From positions 16,398,463-16,462,462 of the forward strand of contig NC_060887.1 of assembly GCF_014805685.1 (NCBI RefSeq): DNA of 64,000 nucleotides. Direction: 5' to 3'. The first letter of the stretch is position 1. Each line of letters opens with the position of its first letter. The translations under genes were made by a program, and so were the position numbers. The notes below the pieces were generated by a model. That model ran no database searches. It saw nothing but the letters and a program-made list of their open reading frames with translations, and was not told the origin of the DNA. Below are positions 38,201 through 51,580 of this stretch, one piece after another. Source of the DNA: Silurus meridionalis (Eukaryota; Chordata; Actinopteri; Siluriformes; Siluridae).

Positions 38201-41200
38201 ACATATTCACATAGGCATCTTTACACAGTCTGAATGTCCTCATTTAATGTCTTAATGCCACACTGAATCAGTGGAGATGATTGTATGTTAAGCTTTAAGC
38301 TTGTATGTGAAAATGTCATTGGAGAATAAAAGGAATTTAATAAATGAAGATGTGTATGTATAGAATATCTTATTGCTTATCTTGCATGTATTTGTTTGTG
38401 TTGAATTTCATGATATCTCACCTGCTTGTTTTTTTTTCTCCTTCCAGCTTGCATGTTTGTGCCAGTGCGCTAAAGGAAACCTCAGGCCATGTACCCAAGA
38501 GCATCGATGCACTATTACCAATACTCCGCTCTGATCACATGACCTCAGGCTTCTAAGACAGAAACGTTCTCTGTTGCCGAGTCTCTGAAGAGAAGCTCTC
38601 AGGGATTAGAGCGAAATCAATTCAGCTGGATCAGTGATGATCCTGATACGTTCTCACCACTGGTTCCCATCAGCATAATCAGGCTCATGCTCAAGCTCGC
38701 TGATAAGGCAGAACAGCCTTGTGGTTCATCACCATCTTAATAAGTGGATCTCTCGCTGTGTATTTAATGACCATCTTGCTCAGGACGCTCATTCTTGCGA
38801 GTTGTCTTGATTTGCTCTTGCAGCTTTGTGACAGGTAGCAGCCGAAGGTGTAATGGTCCGCAGCTGCATAGTGTAATTCCACAGGTTATACCACACCTGT
38901 TTGGTAATAGAAATAGGAGATACAGAACTTAATAATTTAAAAAAATGGGCTAGAGAATGAGCTTCTATTGCACTTACACACACAAGTGATTTGCTAACTC
39001 TTGCGCTGCATCTCAAAGGTGCTGAATTTAGCATTTTCACTTTCATGTAATGTATTTTGGCACAGTCAGAATACCTGACATATTAACCTTCTCAGAGCAT
39101 CAACACTTATTCATAGGCACTTTGAGGAAATGCAAGATGTAAATCACCAAAAGGAAATGTTAGCCGTTTTAATGAACGGTAAATTTCAAGAAAATGGCTA
39201 TTTTTTATTTTTAAGTAGGTGTTCTATAATTTTGGCTATAATTCTATAATATTTGGATTTTAATAACAGTTTATTATTGGAAGATCTGCTTGTATCCAAC
39301 TCATATATTTTTGATAAAAATGATGACACGTTGTATAAGGGAACAAAAATCATCAAAAGAATCTGGAAATGTTCTTAAAATAATGAATGTATGAAAGGGT
39401 TTCTATTCAAATCTACATAGTTTATTGATCACAGCTCATTCATGCTAATTACCACTTTTTGAGTAAACAACTATATCAAATAATCTTGCTATTTGACAAA
39501 TCTATGCTGATATTCGGTTGATTTGCTCAGTTTTGGTGTGAACCTTTTACGCTCAATGAGGATGTTAATGATGATGATTGAACATAGTTTTTCTTTATTT
39601 TTTTTTAAACCTGGCAACCCTAGTTAATAATATTATAATATTAGCTTTATTGGAAACACAGTAACCAAAAATGTACGTCTAAAGCAGTCCAAACAAGCTG
39701 CTCGTCTGCATGCTGGATCACTTTGACCTGCATATTGACAGGTTTCACTATAAATTCACTAGATATCAGCTTATAGTATTAGTCAACCGTGATAAGATTT
39801 TTTTTTTAATTTGAGGTAATTAATGCCATTCAGTCTTCTGAATGACATTATATTCATGGGTTAGTGCTGCGAATCAATTAATATGTCAATAAAAATGTTG
39901 ATAATACAATGCAATTTATTAACAGCTACACTTTTATTATGCATGAGCCTAACAAAATGTGAGGCCACTGCTCCATATAGATTCCTACCAGACATGAAGG
40001 AGATACAGAGAAATAGCTAAGTATTATAGTGTGGGGCTTCAAGAGCATGTTTTACTAGGCATAACTGGCTAAAAGATGAATACAGCTCACTCTTATGCCC
40101 TTGTGTGTTTTTGCAATTTCTCGATTTACTGCCTTCAGTGGGAGCGCCTCCATTACTGCTCATGTTAAAAATGTGTTTGTTTATAACCCGCTGGTGCTGA
40201 ACTCTGGTGAGGTTTACTAGGGAGAAGCACTGCTCATGCGCGTACATCGAAAGAATGAAAGGTGCAATCTATCACTTTTTTAAAGATTCATGTGTTGTTG
40301 CTTGAGTGGAGCCCAGAGCAAATCCTCTGCAGTGTTAGAACATGTCAGATGACAGTATGTTTGACTTGCGTTTTATTATACACACAAATCATACTGTTGT
40401 GTCGTTCTCCATGTGTTATGTTACTGGAAGTGATTTAATACACATTTACTTTCCAATTTGTGAGCAGTTCCTTTGTACTGTTTTTTTTTTTTATAAATTT
40501 TTTTATTGAGGAATGAAATCTGCACTTGCGCATCTCCATTTATATAGCCCTATGTGTGTGTTAATGTCTGAGTGTTTTGCGATATCAATGTGAATGAATC
40601 TTGTCTTGCTCTCTGTTTCTCTTTCATCACTCTGCAGCGGATCAGTTTGTGTGCACCACAGCTGCGATTGCTGATATCGTCTTCCTGGTAGATGGCTCGT
40701 GGAGCATCGGCAGGCTCAACTTTCGTCTGGTGCGCGCATTCCTGGAGAACCTGGTTAATGCTTTCGATGTGGGAATTGATAAAACCCGTATCGGTATGCT
40801 GTTTTTTGCTCTCCTTTTTTCCTGCCTGTTTAGCATATGTTTGTTTGTGTAATAGTAAGTTGTAAATAGTAAGTTATTAAAAGTCATGTCATGTTTTGAA
40901 TGTTTAGGCCTGGCCCAGTACAGTGGAGATCCCAGGACTGAGTGGCACCTCAATGCATTTGCCACTAAAGAGTCTGTCATTGATGCTGTCAAAAACCTGC
41001 CGTACAAAGGAGGAAACACACTCACAGGTAGCATACGCGCAGTGTTCGAGCAGAGAAAGCATATGATAGACATTCTGGGTGTTTTGCCATTTTTAAATGT
41101 TGTGTGTCTACAGGTTTGGCCCTTACATACATTCTGAAGAACAGCTTCAAACCAGAATCAGGTTCTCGAAGCAGCGTTCCGAAAATCGGGATCCTGATCA

Positions 41201-44200
41201 CTGATGGTAAATCACAGGACGCTGTAGACGTTCCTGCCCAGAACTTAAAAGATGCCGGGGTTGAGCTCTTTGCCATTGGTGAGTGCTGATTCTTCAAAGG
41301 GCTTTGTGTCATAAAAATAGGGTTGCAAAATTCCAGGAATTTTCAAGATTGGAAACGTTCCATGGTAATTAAGGGGAATATATGGAAATTGATGGGATTT
41401 CATGGGAATAACCTAGGAATTTACAAAATTGCAGGTTAGCCCATAACAGGAAACTTAAAGAAAAAACTTTATTTCGGCTTCTCCCATTAGGGGTCGCCAC
41501 AGCGGATCATCCGCATGTTTAATTTGGCACATGTTTTTACGCTGGATGCCCTTCCTAACGCAACCCTCCCCATTTATCCGGGCTTGGGACCGGCACTAAG
41601 AGTGGCTGGGGTTGGTTCCCTGACAGCTGTTTTCAACATGGATTACTTCCAAAATTTCCTCGGATGAAGTTTCCATTGAAAACTTCCACTCTTTTGCAAC
41701 CCTACATACAAATACTATAATGTTTGTAAAACACAGACTGTAGAAGGTTTAAAGGCTAGAAATATGATGAAGGTCATTTAAGTCAATTCAACCACTGCAC
41801 AGATCGGAATCTGATTGCTCAGAAGGTGTTGATTAATTAAGTGCTTTGTAAGAGCCAAAGGTGAAGCTGCTGGTTTATATTTTTAGATATAAAAAAAAAA
41901 TTTTTGTTTTAAAGATTTAAGCTGCATTTTTATTGTTGTTTTATCTTCAAGAAGAACAACTGTTCTTATGTCATGACTGTTTCATGGCATTTAATGTTAG
42001 TATAATAGATAAAAAAAAGTAGTATTCTTTTATTAAAAAGGCATTACTGATAAATTGCAATGGCAAAGAAGAATAAAACCTAGTTATATTTGCTCCATCA
42101 TGTTTTACTCCTTATATATGTATGTGCGAGAAACATACATGTGTCAGAAAATATTTACAGAATGTACCATATGAGCCAAAATGCCTGTGTCTTTATTAAT
42201 CTGTGTAATTATAACTGTGTGTGTTTGTTGCTCTGAATGTGTATAGGGGTTAAGAACGCAGATGAAAATGAGCTGAAGGTCATTGCCTCTGAGCCACGAG
42301 ACACACACCTACAACGTGGCCGACTTCGTCATCATGAATTCCATAGTGGAGGGTCTGACCAGGACTGTGTGCGACGGTGTCGAGCAACAAGACAAAGAGA
42401 TCAAAAGTATGTATTGTTATACAGTCTGTACAGGATTTTAAATGGCTATTGCCATTTTAAACTAGTGGTTACATAGTCAACAGTAGAGGCATGTTTTACA
42501 AAAATGGGTATAAAACACTGATTTTATATGAAAATATAGGAGTAAAATTACTGATGGCTCGTAAGAATAATTTGAATAAATGCAAACTAGTTAGTGATGA
42601 TAAAAAAAGAAGTCTTGCAGAAACAAGTGTATAAAATAATTTGAAATGTTCTGCGTATGGGTGGTCCAAACTCTTTTACGAATGCTGATTCCTGCTAGAC
42701 TTTATATAAAAAAAGCTTATTAATGTTATTCTCTCCAGGGGAAAGCATCACCAAATATAAACTATAGAGATGGACATTTTTTTCAATCTGTGTCTGTCAG
42801 AGAAAAAAGATTAACATCAGTAAATGAAACTAGATCAATTTTCTGTACATGTATTTAATCTCAGGACATTGCATCTCTTATTCCTTTTATGTATTATTTG
42901 TGGTTAATGCATTTGTTGCTTAACTGCCCGATTTCTCTCACTGTAATGCCTCTACTGCCATTTCTACTTTGGCTTTCAGGAGATTCAGTCCCTGAAGACA
43001 CACAAAATTCTCCTCAGGATTTGGTGACGTCTGAAGTGACGGCGAGAAGTTTCCGTGTGTCCTGGACTCAGGGGCCAGGCAGCGTTCTGAAGTATCGTGT
43101 GATTTACTATCCCAGCACAGGAGGTCAGCCACAAGAGGTAAGTGTCTAATGACCGCCCGTTTCCCTTTAGACTGTAAATTATATGGTAACAGCAAAGTGC
43201 TGCAAAGTAGTTTGTAAATACTTAGACCTCTCTGCTGCCTTTCAGCTGAACTGCAATTACAGTGAGAAGTCTTCCTCTTTCCACCGGTCCAATCACACAT
43301 GCTTTTATATATTGAGATTATAGCGAGCTCTGTTGCATGACGGATTTAAAAAATATTCTCCGAGCCTAGGCACTCTTTTAAAAATAAGAAACTCTATCCT
43401 TAAGTCAGCTGCTTAAACATTCAAGTAGCAGACCAGCTAAACCCCAAAATCCTGCTAACATTCCCATTGTCCCTGGAATGATAAAATCCAGATGATGTCC
43501 AGGCAGTTTGTGTGTTCAATTAATTAAAACACAAACAGGCTCATTCCCTGCTTATTCCCTCAGCTTAATGTATTGCTGTTCAGTAAAGCATGTTTGCAAG
43601 ACAAATGCATAAAAACAAATTACTGTTAAAAAAAAATCCATTGTGAGAAAACAGTTAAATAAGAAGTGTGTAGTGATATACATCGCCATCTAAGATAAGC
43701 AGGATACACAGCTATAAGTCTTCTCTGTAACCACCTTCTGCTTCTTACAACATGTTAGTCAGGAGATTGCCTACTGCTGTCTGGTCTGGACATGTGTAAA
43801 GCCTTGGAGCTCATGTGTATAAAACCTCTTGATATGAGTTTGGGGAAACGTAAAGCAAAATCAATTTTCATTTAACACTAGGTTGTGGTGGACGGCACAG
43901 AGACCACAGCCGTGCTGAAAGGCCTCAGCTCACTGACAGAGTATGAGATCGCTGTGTTTGCTGTGTACACAACCTCGGCCGGTGAGCCTCTCAGGGGCCG
44001 TGAGACCACGCGTAAGTCAGAGCACACACAAACATAAAGGAATACATTCTAAACTACACTTTACACTCAGTACCTGTCTAAGGAAACGTTATGCCGTATG
44101 GCATCAGATTTTAATCAAACATACTATCTATGCTTGTTTATGCATACCTGACTTCCGTAATACATATTGTAATTACTTTTTAGGTCTTAGAGTGAACTGA

Positions 44201-47200
44201 CTGAAACAAAATGCCGTGACAATTTTTTGTAATGTCTCATTACATGGCAACCGTGCATGTGTGTTTTCAGTGGCTTTGCCTGTGGTCAGTGGTCTGGACC
44301 TGGACGATGTGACTCACAGCACCATGCATGCTCGATGGAGGCCTGCAGAAGGGGCTACTGGGTACATGCTACTTTATGCACCGCTAAGCAGTGAAACTAT
44401 GGATGAGATCGAGGTAAGAGGTTCTGTATGTTTGGGAATCACACCATATTTCAGACCACATTCGTAGCCACATCTAAGCTAGAGATTCGAAATGCATTGA
44501 TATACTAGTTTTAGACTTGGGTATGATAATCTGCTTATTTACTTGTATTCATGCTCATAACTTCTAATATCCAATTCCGTGTTTCAGTATGTGATGTAAA
44601 TCTAGTCTCTGTTGCCATGCTAACAGACAGATGACACTGTATTTTTTTTAGCAAGTAATCATGGCTATTAAAGCAAAGCAGACAGCAAACTGTGCTCTGT
44701 GAAAATAGCAAAAGGGGGAACTACAGCATTTTCATGTCCACCAGGGAAACATAAACATAGCTAAGTGTAACAGCCATGTCTGATCAATGCTAAGTGGCTT
44801 ACTCATTTCAGTATCAGCATCATTATCAACAACATGTAGTCAAACCCATATCTGGCCTGGAAAAATAAATAAATAGAGATGTTTGTTTTCTGTAAATCCG
44901 CTGTTTTAAGACATATGCAGCCCGAGCCACTTTTATTGACTGTCTCCCTTTCAGAACACTTAAATTAAGCAATCAATAGCTTCACACTTATTGTGATGCA
45001 TAAAGTGTGCTGAGTCCTTATTGACTAAATGGAGTTTTCATTAATAAACCACTGAGGAGGCAAGTGGATTGAAGCCTTGATAAATGGTTTAAAGATGCCG
45101 GTGGTGGACTCCTTTTTTTTGTGTGTTGCAGGTCAAAGTGGCAGACACCGTGACAGACTTTAGGCTGGTGGGTTTAAGCCCGGATACAGACTACACAGTG
45201 ACAGTGTACGCCATGTTCGGAGATGAAGCCAGCGATCCTGCTACAATGCAGCAGACCACCTGTTAGTGATTTTTACCTCAAACACTCACACGGAGCACTT
45301 CAGACTCGCTTTCTGCTCCAAATGTTATACTGAAAGAATACTAAAAGCAATTTTGGATTATATTTTTTACTTTGTTTTGTGGTTTAATAAGTTCACTTGG
45401 TGACTCAGTCTGATGCAAGTAAAGTGAATTAAAGCAAAATGGAAAATATTTTTTCCTTTTAGTTGTTGGCATAATCTAATTTTATGTGTATGTCCAGTGT
45501 CTCTGAGGCCTCCCCGTAATCTACGTGTCACTGAGGTGGACCACAGCTCAGTGCGACTAAACTGGGATTCGACATCAAGCGCAGTCAAAGGCTATCAGCT
45601 AAAGTACGGCAAAAGTAACGGTGCGCAAACTAACGAGGTAGGTTATTATCTATAATGTGCAACCTAATTAGATGTTTATATATAAGATTTCATGATTACT
45701 TATGAGTCATCCTGTTTCACAGGACAAGTGAGAGCTGCAATGCTTTTCTGAGTGCCTTTAAAAGTAGTGCTTTTAATATAATATCATATTAGTTTCCATA
45801 TGTTCATTATCCTTTTCGTAGATTTAAAGTGCTCACTATATATCATGAAGACAGCATTGTCAGTGATGAAACGATACGCAACATTATGTCAATAACAGAA
45901 TGACAGAGCAAATGTTTTTCAATGTATGTACTGGTAAACTACCAGAAGATGTCCCACCCAGAATGATTGTAGAGAAGATTTTGGTAGAAATACTGTATTT
46001 GGATTTAATTGGAATGAACTAGACTTTGATTTTTGTAAATACAGGTACATTGACCAGGCATAACTTTATGGCCACCGATCAGGCAGGACATTATGACCAC
46101 CATTTTTGACTGACCACTGCAGACTGGGAAACATCCCACAAGAGCTGCAGTTTTGGAGATACCCTGGATTAATTGTCCAACTATCACAATTTGGCCCTTT
46201 CCAATCTCCCTCAAATCCTTACGCTTGCCTATTTGTCCTGCTTCTAACACATCGACTTTGTGGACAAAATGTTCACATGCTGCCTAATATATCCCACTCA
46301 CTAACAGGTGCCATGATAAAGAGATAATTAGTGACATTTAGTCACCAGTCATAATGTAATAATGTTATGCCAGATCTGTGTATAATAGAACATAATGATT
46401 TAACTATTTTTGCATCATGTAAATACATTTATGGCATTTATTACACTTTATTACAATTTATTACAATCCAGGCTCTGCATATAAACTGTGTATAAATACT
46501 TAATGTTGTTGTATTTTGTAACTCAGGTTGAAACGGGTCCAGTTTCTAACGTGTATCTAAGGAACCTGGACTCTCAAACAGAGTACACCGTGTCTGTGTT
46601 TGCTGTGTATGATGGGGATCAGTCAGAACCCCTGAAGGGAGTATTTACCACAAGTAAGAATATTTCATTTAAAGGCTATTCAGAATGCGATAATAAAAGT
46701 AATTTTGCTGTATAATTTGAATTGCATGTTCTTCTGGCCCGAGCTCAGATTTGCCCAAAAGCCTTCTCGTTCCCAGATGAAGTACTATTGCTGATAGTCT
46801 ATTACACTCAGCAAGCATTCATTATCTACAGTCAATGATAGATCTGTACCATCATTTTCACAGGCATTCTGCCAGTGTCATCTCAGTAATCTAATAGCAC
46901 ACAAAAATTTTGTATAGCTTTCTTCTATCTTCAAGAAGTAAGTGCAGCAGCTGTTTCAGCAAGTTTACTCAGGGCTAGAATCGATCAAATAGATGCTAAT
47001 TTCCAGGTTATGTTCAAGCAAAGAAGAATGCAGATGTCAATGTAATGTGGGCATATTTTGTGGTCTGATATTTTTGGACTGCGTACCAAACTAGTGTACA
47101 GTGTGACGTGTAAGGTTTAGAATGTACAGCATATAGTTTATAGCTCTTTTATATAGCTCTCTCGGCTAATAAGACTACATGATTGCTTCTCTATTTTGAT

Positions 47201-48077
47201 GTCACACAGAGCTCGTTCCAGCTCCACGGGCCATTAGAATTGATGAGGTAACACCAAGTAGTTTCCGGGTGAGCTGGACACAGCCAGGGGATGGTGTGGA
47301 GCTTTATACACTCTCCTGGAGACCTTCCACAGGAGGAGAGACTAAAGAGGTCAGAAATATTGCGTGCTGTATATTCAAAAACACTTGATAAACAATTGAA
47401 CGTATACGTGGAGAGGCTGTAAATACCTGCAGAAGCATCGTAATAATCATGAATTTTCAGTTGAGCAGGAGCATTCGGATGAGTTATCAGCGATGCGGTG
47501 AGTCACATTCATCGGCGTAAAGTGTTGTTCGGAGCGAAGATAAAATGCCACGCACCTGAAGGTTTCAATATCTGTGACCTTCGCCTGAACATGATCTCCA
47601 GGAAATAGTGGCAGTTGGAATTTAATTTTCTCAGCTGCTACAAAATTTTCTTTTGGGACAAATAGCAAAAACACTGCAAGTGAGCCATTTCTCATGAGGT
47701 CCAGGAGCATGCTGTTCCTCTGAACACAAATGTGCCATGAATTCCTGACAGATGGAATTAAATAATTGATGAATGGGAGAAAGGACATTTTGAAGAGAAC
47801 ATGTTTTCATAAAAATAACTGTACAGATTTTTAATATCAGGATATTCATTGGGTGCTTGTGTTTTATTTACTATATTAGTTTTTCGGTATGGTAAAGAAA
47901 CCGAGGTCTTTGTTTCCCCTCATGAACAATTACGGTGAAATTACATAGTTTAAATCTCATCATCAGTACACACCCTGATCAGTCATGTTTGTCTAAATGA
48001 GGGTATTTTAGCTCTTTGTTGCAGTACATGGTATAGAATATTATGAATGAGTGTGTGTGTGTGCGTGTGTGTGTGCG

Positions 48078-48109
<32 letters not shown>

Positions 48110-51100
48110 CAGTAAAATGCATCAGAGGTTTTTATGACTGGCTGGGAGTTGGTGCAGCTGTACTTTACAGATAGCGCTGCAGGTCAATATGTTTACTGAG
48201 AGCCGTCGGAGCAGAAAATAATGACACGCCATGAGAATGGGGCTGGAATGGCACAGCAACTCCATGACCCACAGCCCCAGACATATTTTCACAAATCCCC
48301 AGTATCACAGTTGATCACTGCTGAAATGTGAAACCAGAATCAAACAATATCAAACAATATTTAGTTTCAGTTCTGTGATCGGTGATTTCTCTGCTTGCAT
48401 TGGTGGTATACTGTTGCTACTGGATGCCGTTTTTGTCAACTTCGATACACAAACGTCAGGAATGTATTGATACAAAAATAATGTAAAAATCCGAGACAAT
48501 ACAAAGATATGGACGTGTTCAATACGATGCAGTCTCAGAACAACTGTGCATTCAGTTTCCATTTTTATTCGATGAAAACATTTCATCAATAAAACAAAAA
48601 TCCTCTCACACATATCACGATCCTGTCGGCACATACCAGCATATAATGCTACAAATGGTGTGTATTAGAATGTAACATAAATAAGCATGACTAAACGTTC
48701 ACTATTAGTGACTCACTAAAGGGGGCATGTCTGTAGCGCACAAATTCTCCCATACTTTTGCAAACCAGTTCGAGACGTAATTTCTGACTTCTGCGCGTCA
48801 TTTGTCACTACCATTTCTTTCATTTAGATTATTTCAACAGAAAAATGTATTGTTTGGTATGTGTAAGAATCGAAAGCCTCCATTCGAACAATATTCATTT
48901 GTTACACCACTTCCTAACAAATATAAAATTGTGTTCAAACTATTCTACGCCTAATACACAGTGTCATGTTTTTCATTCATGCCTGATTTCTACATATCCT
49001 TCTGTTTGTGTTTTAAAGGTGGTTATATCAGGCAATATAAATACCTATGTGGTGAATGATCTTTCTCCTCTTACTGAGTATGAAGTGCTGCTGTCTGCTA
49101 TCTACAGAGATGAGGCTGAGAGCAGCGCTGTGTCTGCACTAGAGATCACATGTAAGATATTGCGCTTATAAAGCACTGTTTACTTATATATAGCTGACAT
49201 TGGTTTGTCTTAGATGCGGGTGCATTTAAGAACATAAAATATTTTATTATTATTTGAAAACTGGACCAAGATTGGAGGAGATTTTTAACTGTTGTTTATC
49301 CAAAATCATTTTTTTTCTTTTTGCTTCATTCAATAATGCTGATGTATATTAATTAGTCTTAATAAGGTGTACTGAATTAGTATTAATCCTTTATTAGTAA
49401 TTAGTACTAGTTCTCTATATGCAGTGCTGTACTTTGCCTGTATATTGACTTTTGTTAGTGAAGTTAACAGGTCTTGAAGAATTTATTCCATTTCCTGGTG
49501 GTTGTCTTTCCAAACCGACTGTCTCTGTTATTTCATTATAAATCTTTTTTCTCTCCAGTGCCTATGCCTGCAACCACGGCCTTCCCCTCTACAGCCCCAC
49601 CAGGTGAGAGCTGACTGATGTGTGTTTGGTCATGCTGCTGTGCTGTGTGAATCGGACAGTACAGGAAGCTTTTGCTCAGGTCCGCAGGGAGAAAAAGTGA
49701 GAGGCAGAGAGCTCTTTGTTCCCAGTTTCTTTGCTGCTTTTTCTCTGACTCGTATCCTGGAGGAGCCAGATGGCACTTGTTTACCGCTCCAGCAGAAACA
49801 TTGTTTACTGCTCCAGGAGAAAGCACATCGGCACAGCCTGCTAAGTGGCTTAATCATTTGCGCTTCAGAATTGTTTGTGCTTTAATAGTTTATTACATTA
49901 GTCTAGTGGCAAGTGGGCAGGTTTCCATTAGCAACGTCTCACAACCCGCTGTTCCTTTTTGTGCATTTGTGACGCCTTTTTGGGTGGAGTTAAATTGAGA
50001 ACAGTAGCGTGTTGGGGAATAAGAAGTCAGAACTCATTGAGCTGTGTTCTCCAGTGACGCGGCTTGGAGTGAGTAATCTCCTGGTGGACGATGAGACCAC
50101 GTACAGTCTGCAGGTCAGCTGGGACAATGATGATGCAGATGTTGAGCAGTACAAAGTGACTTATGTCAGCCAGAGAGGAGACCGTGCAGAGGAATCGGTG
50201 AGATCTCACATACAAAAACAAACATACAAACACACACAAACATATTCAGACGTTGTATATAGTAAATTTCCTATAAGCATGAATCTGTGCATTATGCACT
50301 TCACTGGTTTGGCGATCCATCTACGGTGAATTTTATCACCTCCCAGTGTGGAAGTCTGGGCTTGGACTTAGATCCATATTGATTATGACCAGGATGTTAC
50401 CAGGACAATGATAAATAAATGCTTGAACATATGAACATACAGTACAGACCAAAAGTTTGGACACACCTTCTTATTCAAAGAGTTTTCTTTATTTTCATGA
50501 CTATGAAAATTGTAGATTCACACTGAAGGCATCAAAACTATGAATTAACACATGTGGAATTATATATGGAATTATATACATAACAAAAAAGTGTGAAACA
50601 ACTGAAAAATGTCATATTCTAGGTTCTTCAAAGTAGCCACCTTTTGCTTTGATTACTGCTTTGCACACTCTTGGCATTCTCTTGATGAGCTTCAAGAGGT
50701 AGTCACCTGAAATGGTCTTCCAACAGTCTTGAAGGAGTTCCCCGAGAGATGCTTGGCACTTGTTGGCCCTTTTGCCTGCACTCTGCGGTCCAGCTCACCC
50801 CTAAACCATCTCGATTGGGTTCAGGTCCGGTGACTGTGGAGGCCAGGGCAGCACCCCATCACTCTCCTTCTTGGGCCCTTGATGCCTTCAGTGTGACTCT
50901 ACAATTTTCATAGTCATGAAAATAAAGAAAACTCTTTGAATGAGAAGGTGTGTCCAAACTTTTGGTCTGTACTGTACATACATATATATATATATATATA
51001 CAATGTCAAAAAGGTCAAAAATTCCTGTTCTATTGAGGACATTTGGTTCCCACTAAGACTTTAAATCATGCCTACGCATTCTTAAACCCGAAAACAGTTA

Positions 51101-51511
51101 CAGTACTTGTCAAAACTGTAAAAGGTTTTGTCTGAAAGATGAAACGATACTCTTTTTGCTCCCATCTCACGGACATCTCTGAGGGACTGTTTGACTCTTG
51201 TGTTCTGTTGGTTTAAAAAAAAAATCATTAACACAGAAAGAGCGACAGTGCCACCAATAGTATTTCATTGAGGTCCTGTAATGTCAGGATTTTCTTCTCA
51301 CTCACTGCAAACACACCATAACAAATTTATTACCACTGTGTAGTGTGAAAGTCTCAGAAGTCATCATAACCCTTTAAGCCCACCAGACTTCTCTTCCTCA
51401 CACTTGTAACTATGTACTAATTCTTTACAGTTTGACTGTAGTCACTGAAAAATTGTATCAATCTGTCTGTTAGTTAGAATGCATATGCACATAGTAGTGC
51501 TTTGTCTTGTA

Positions 51512-51580
<69 letters not shown>

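Larger units (their letters stand above)
20715..40637 (+). other. col14a1: 19.9-kb col14a1 intron 4 (before the vWA exons)
   Basis: The largest intron here. It carries a (GT)n tract, (GA)n tracts, a 5S rRNA fragment (24238-24306), a hAT remnant with a foldback element (24422-25225), a Tigger MITE (26419-26712), an RTE LINE (27080-29490), Tc1/mariner MITEs and a pogo/Tigger remnant (34590-35119). Segments around 23220-23440 look like AT-rich, homeodomain-site-rich candidates for conserved noncoding DNA. No exon was recognised. Confidence 0.7.
40794..50054 (+). other. col14a1: Introns of the dense col14a1 exon cluster (exons 5-18)
   Basis: The introns between coding exons 5 and 18 range from about 86 to 1,670 bases. 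Notable contents: a hAT-like MITE with a nested repeat (41318-41704), a MITE with GGCATAAC termini (46050-46375) and a (GT)n tract (48051-48109). The remainder is ordinary AT-rich intron sequence. Exons inside this span are listed separately. Confidence 0.75.

Noticed and set aside
37749..38243. 164-codon open frame on the minus strand
   Set aside because: No recognisable domain, low-complexity Lys/Ser-rich composition, no splice context, and it lies in a repeat-rich intron. Length alone is not convincing.
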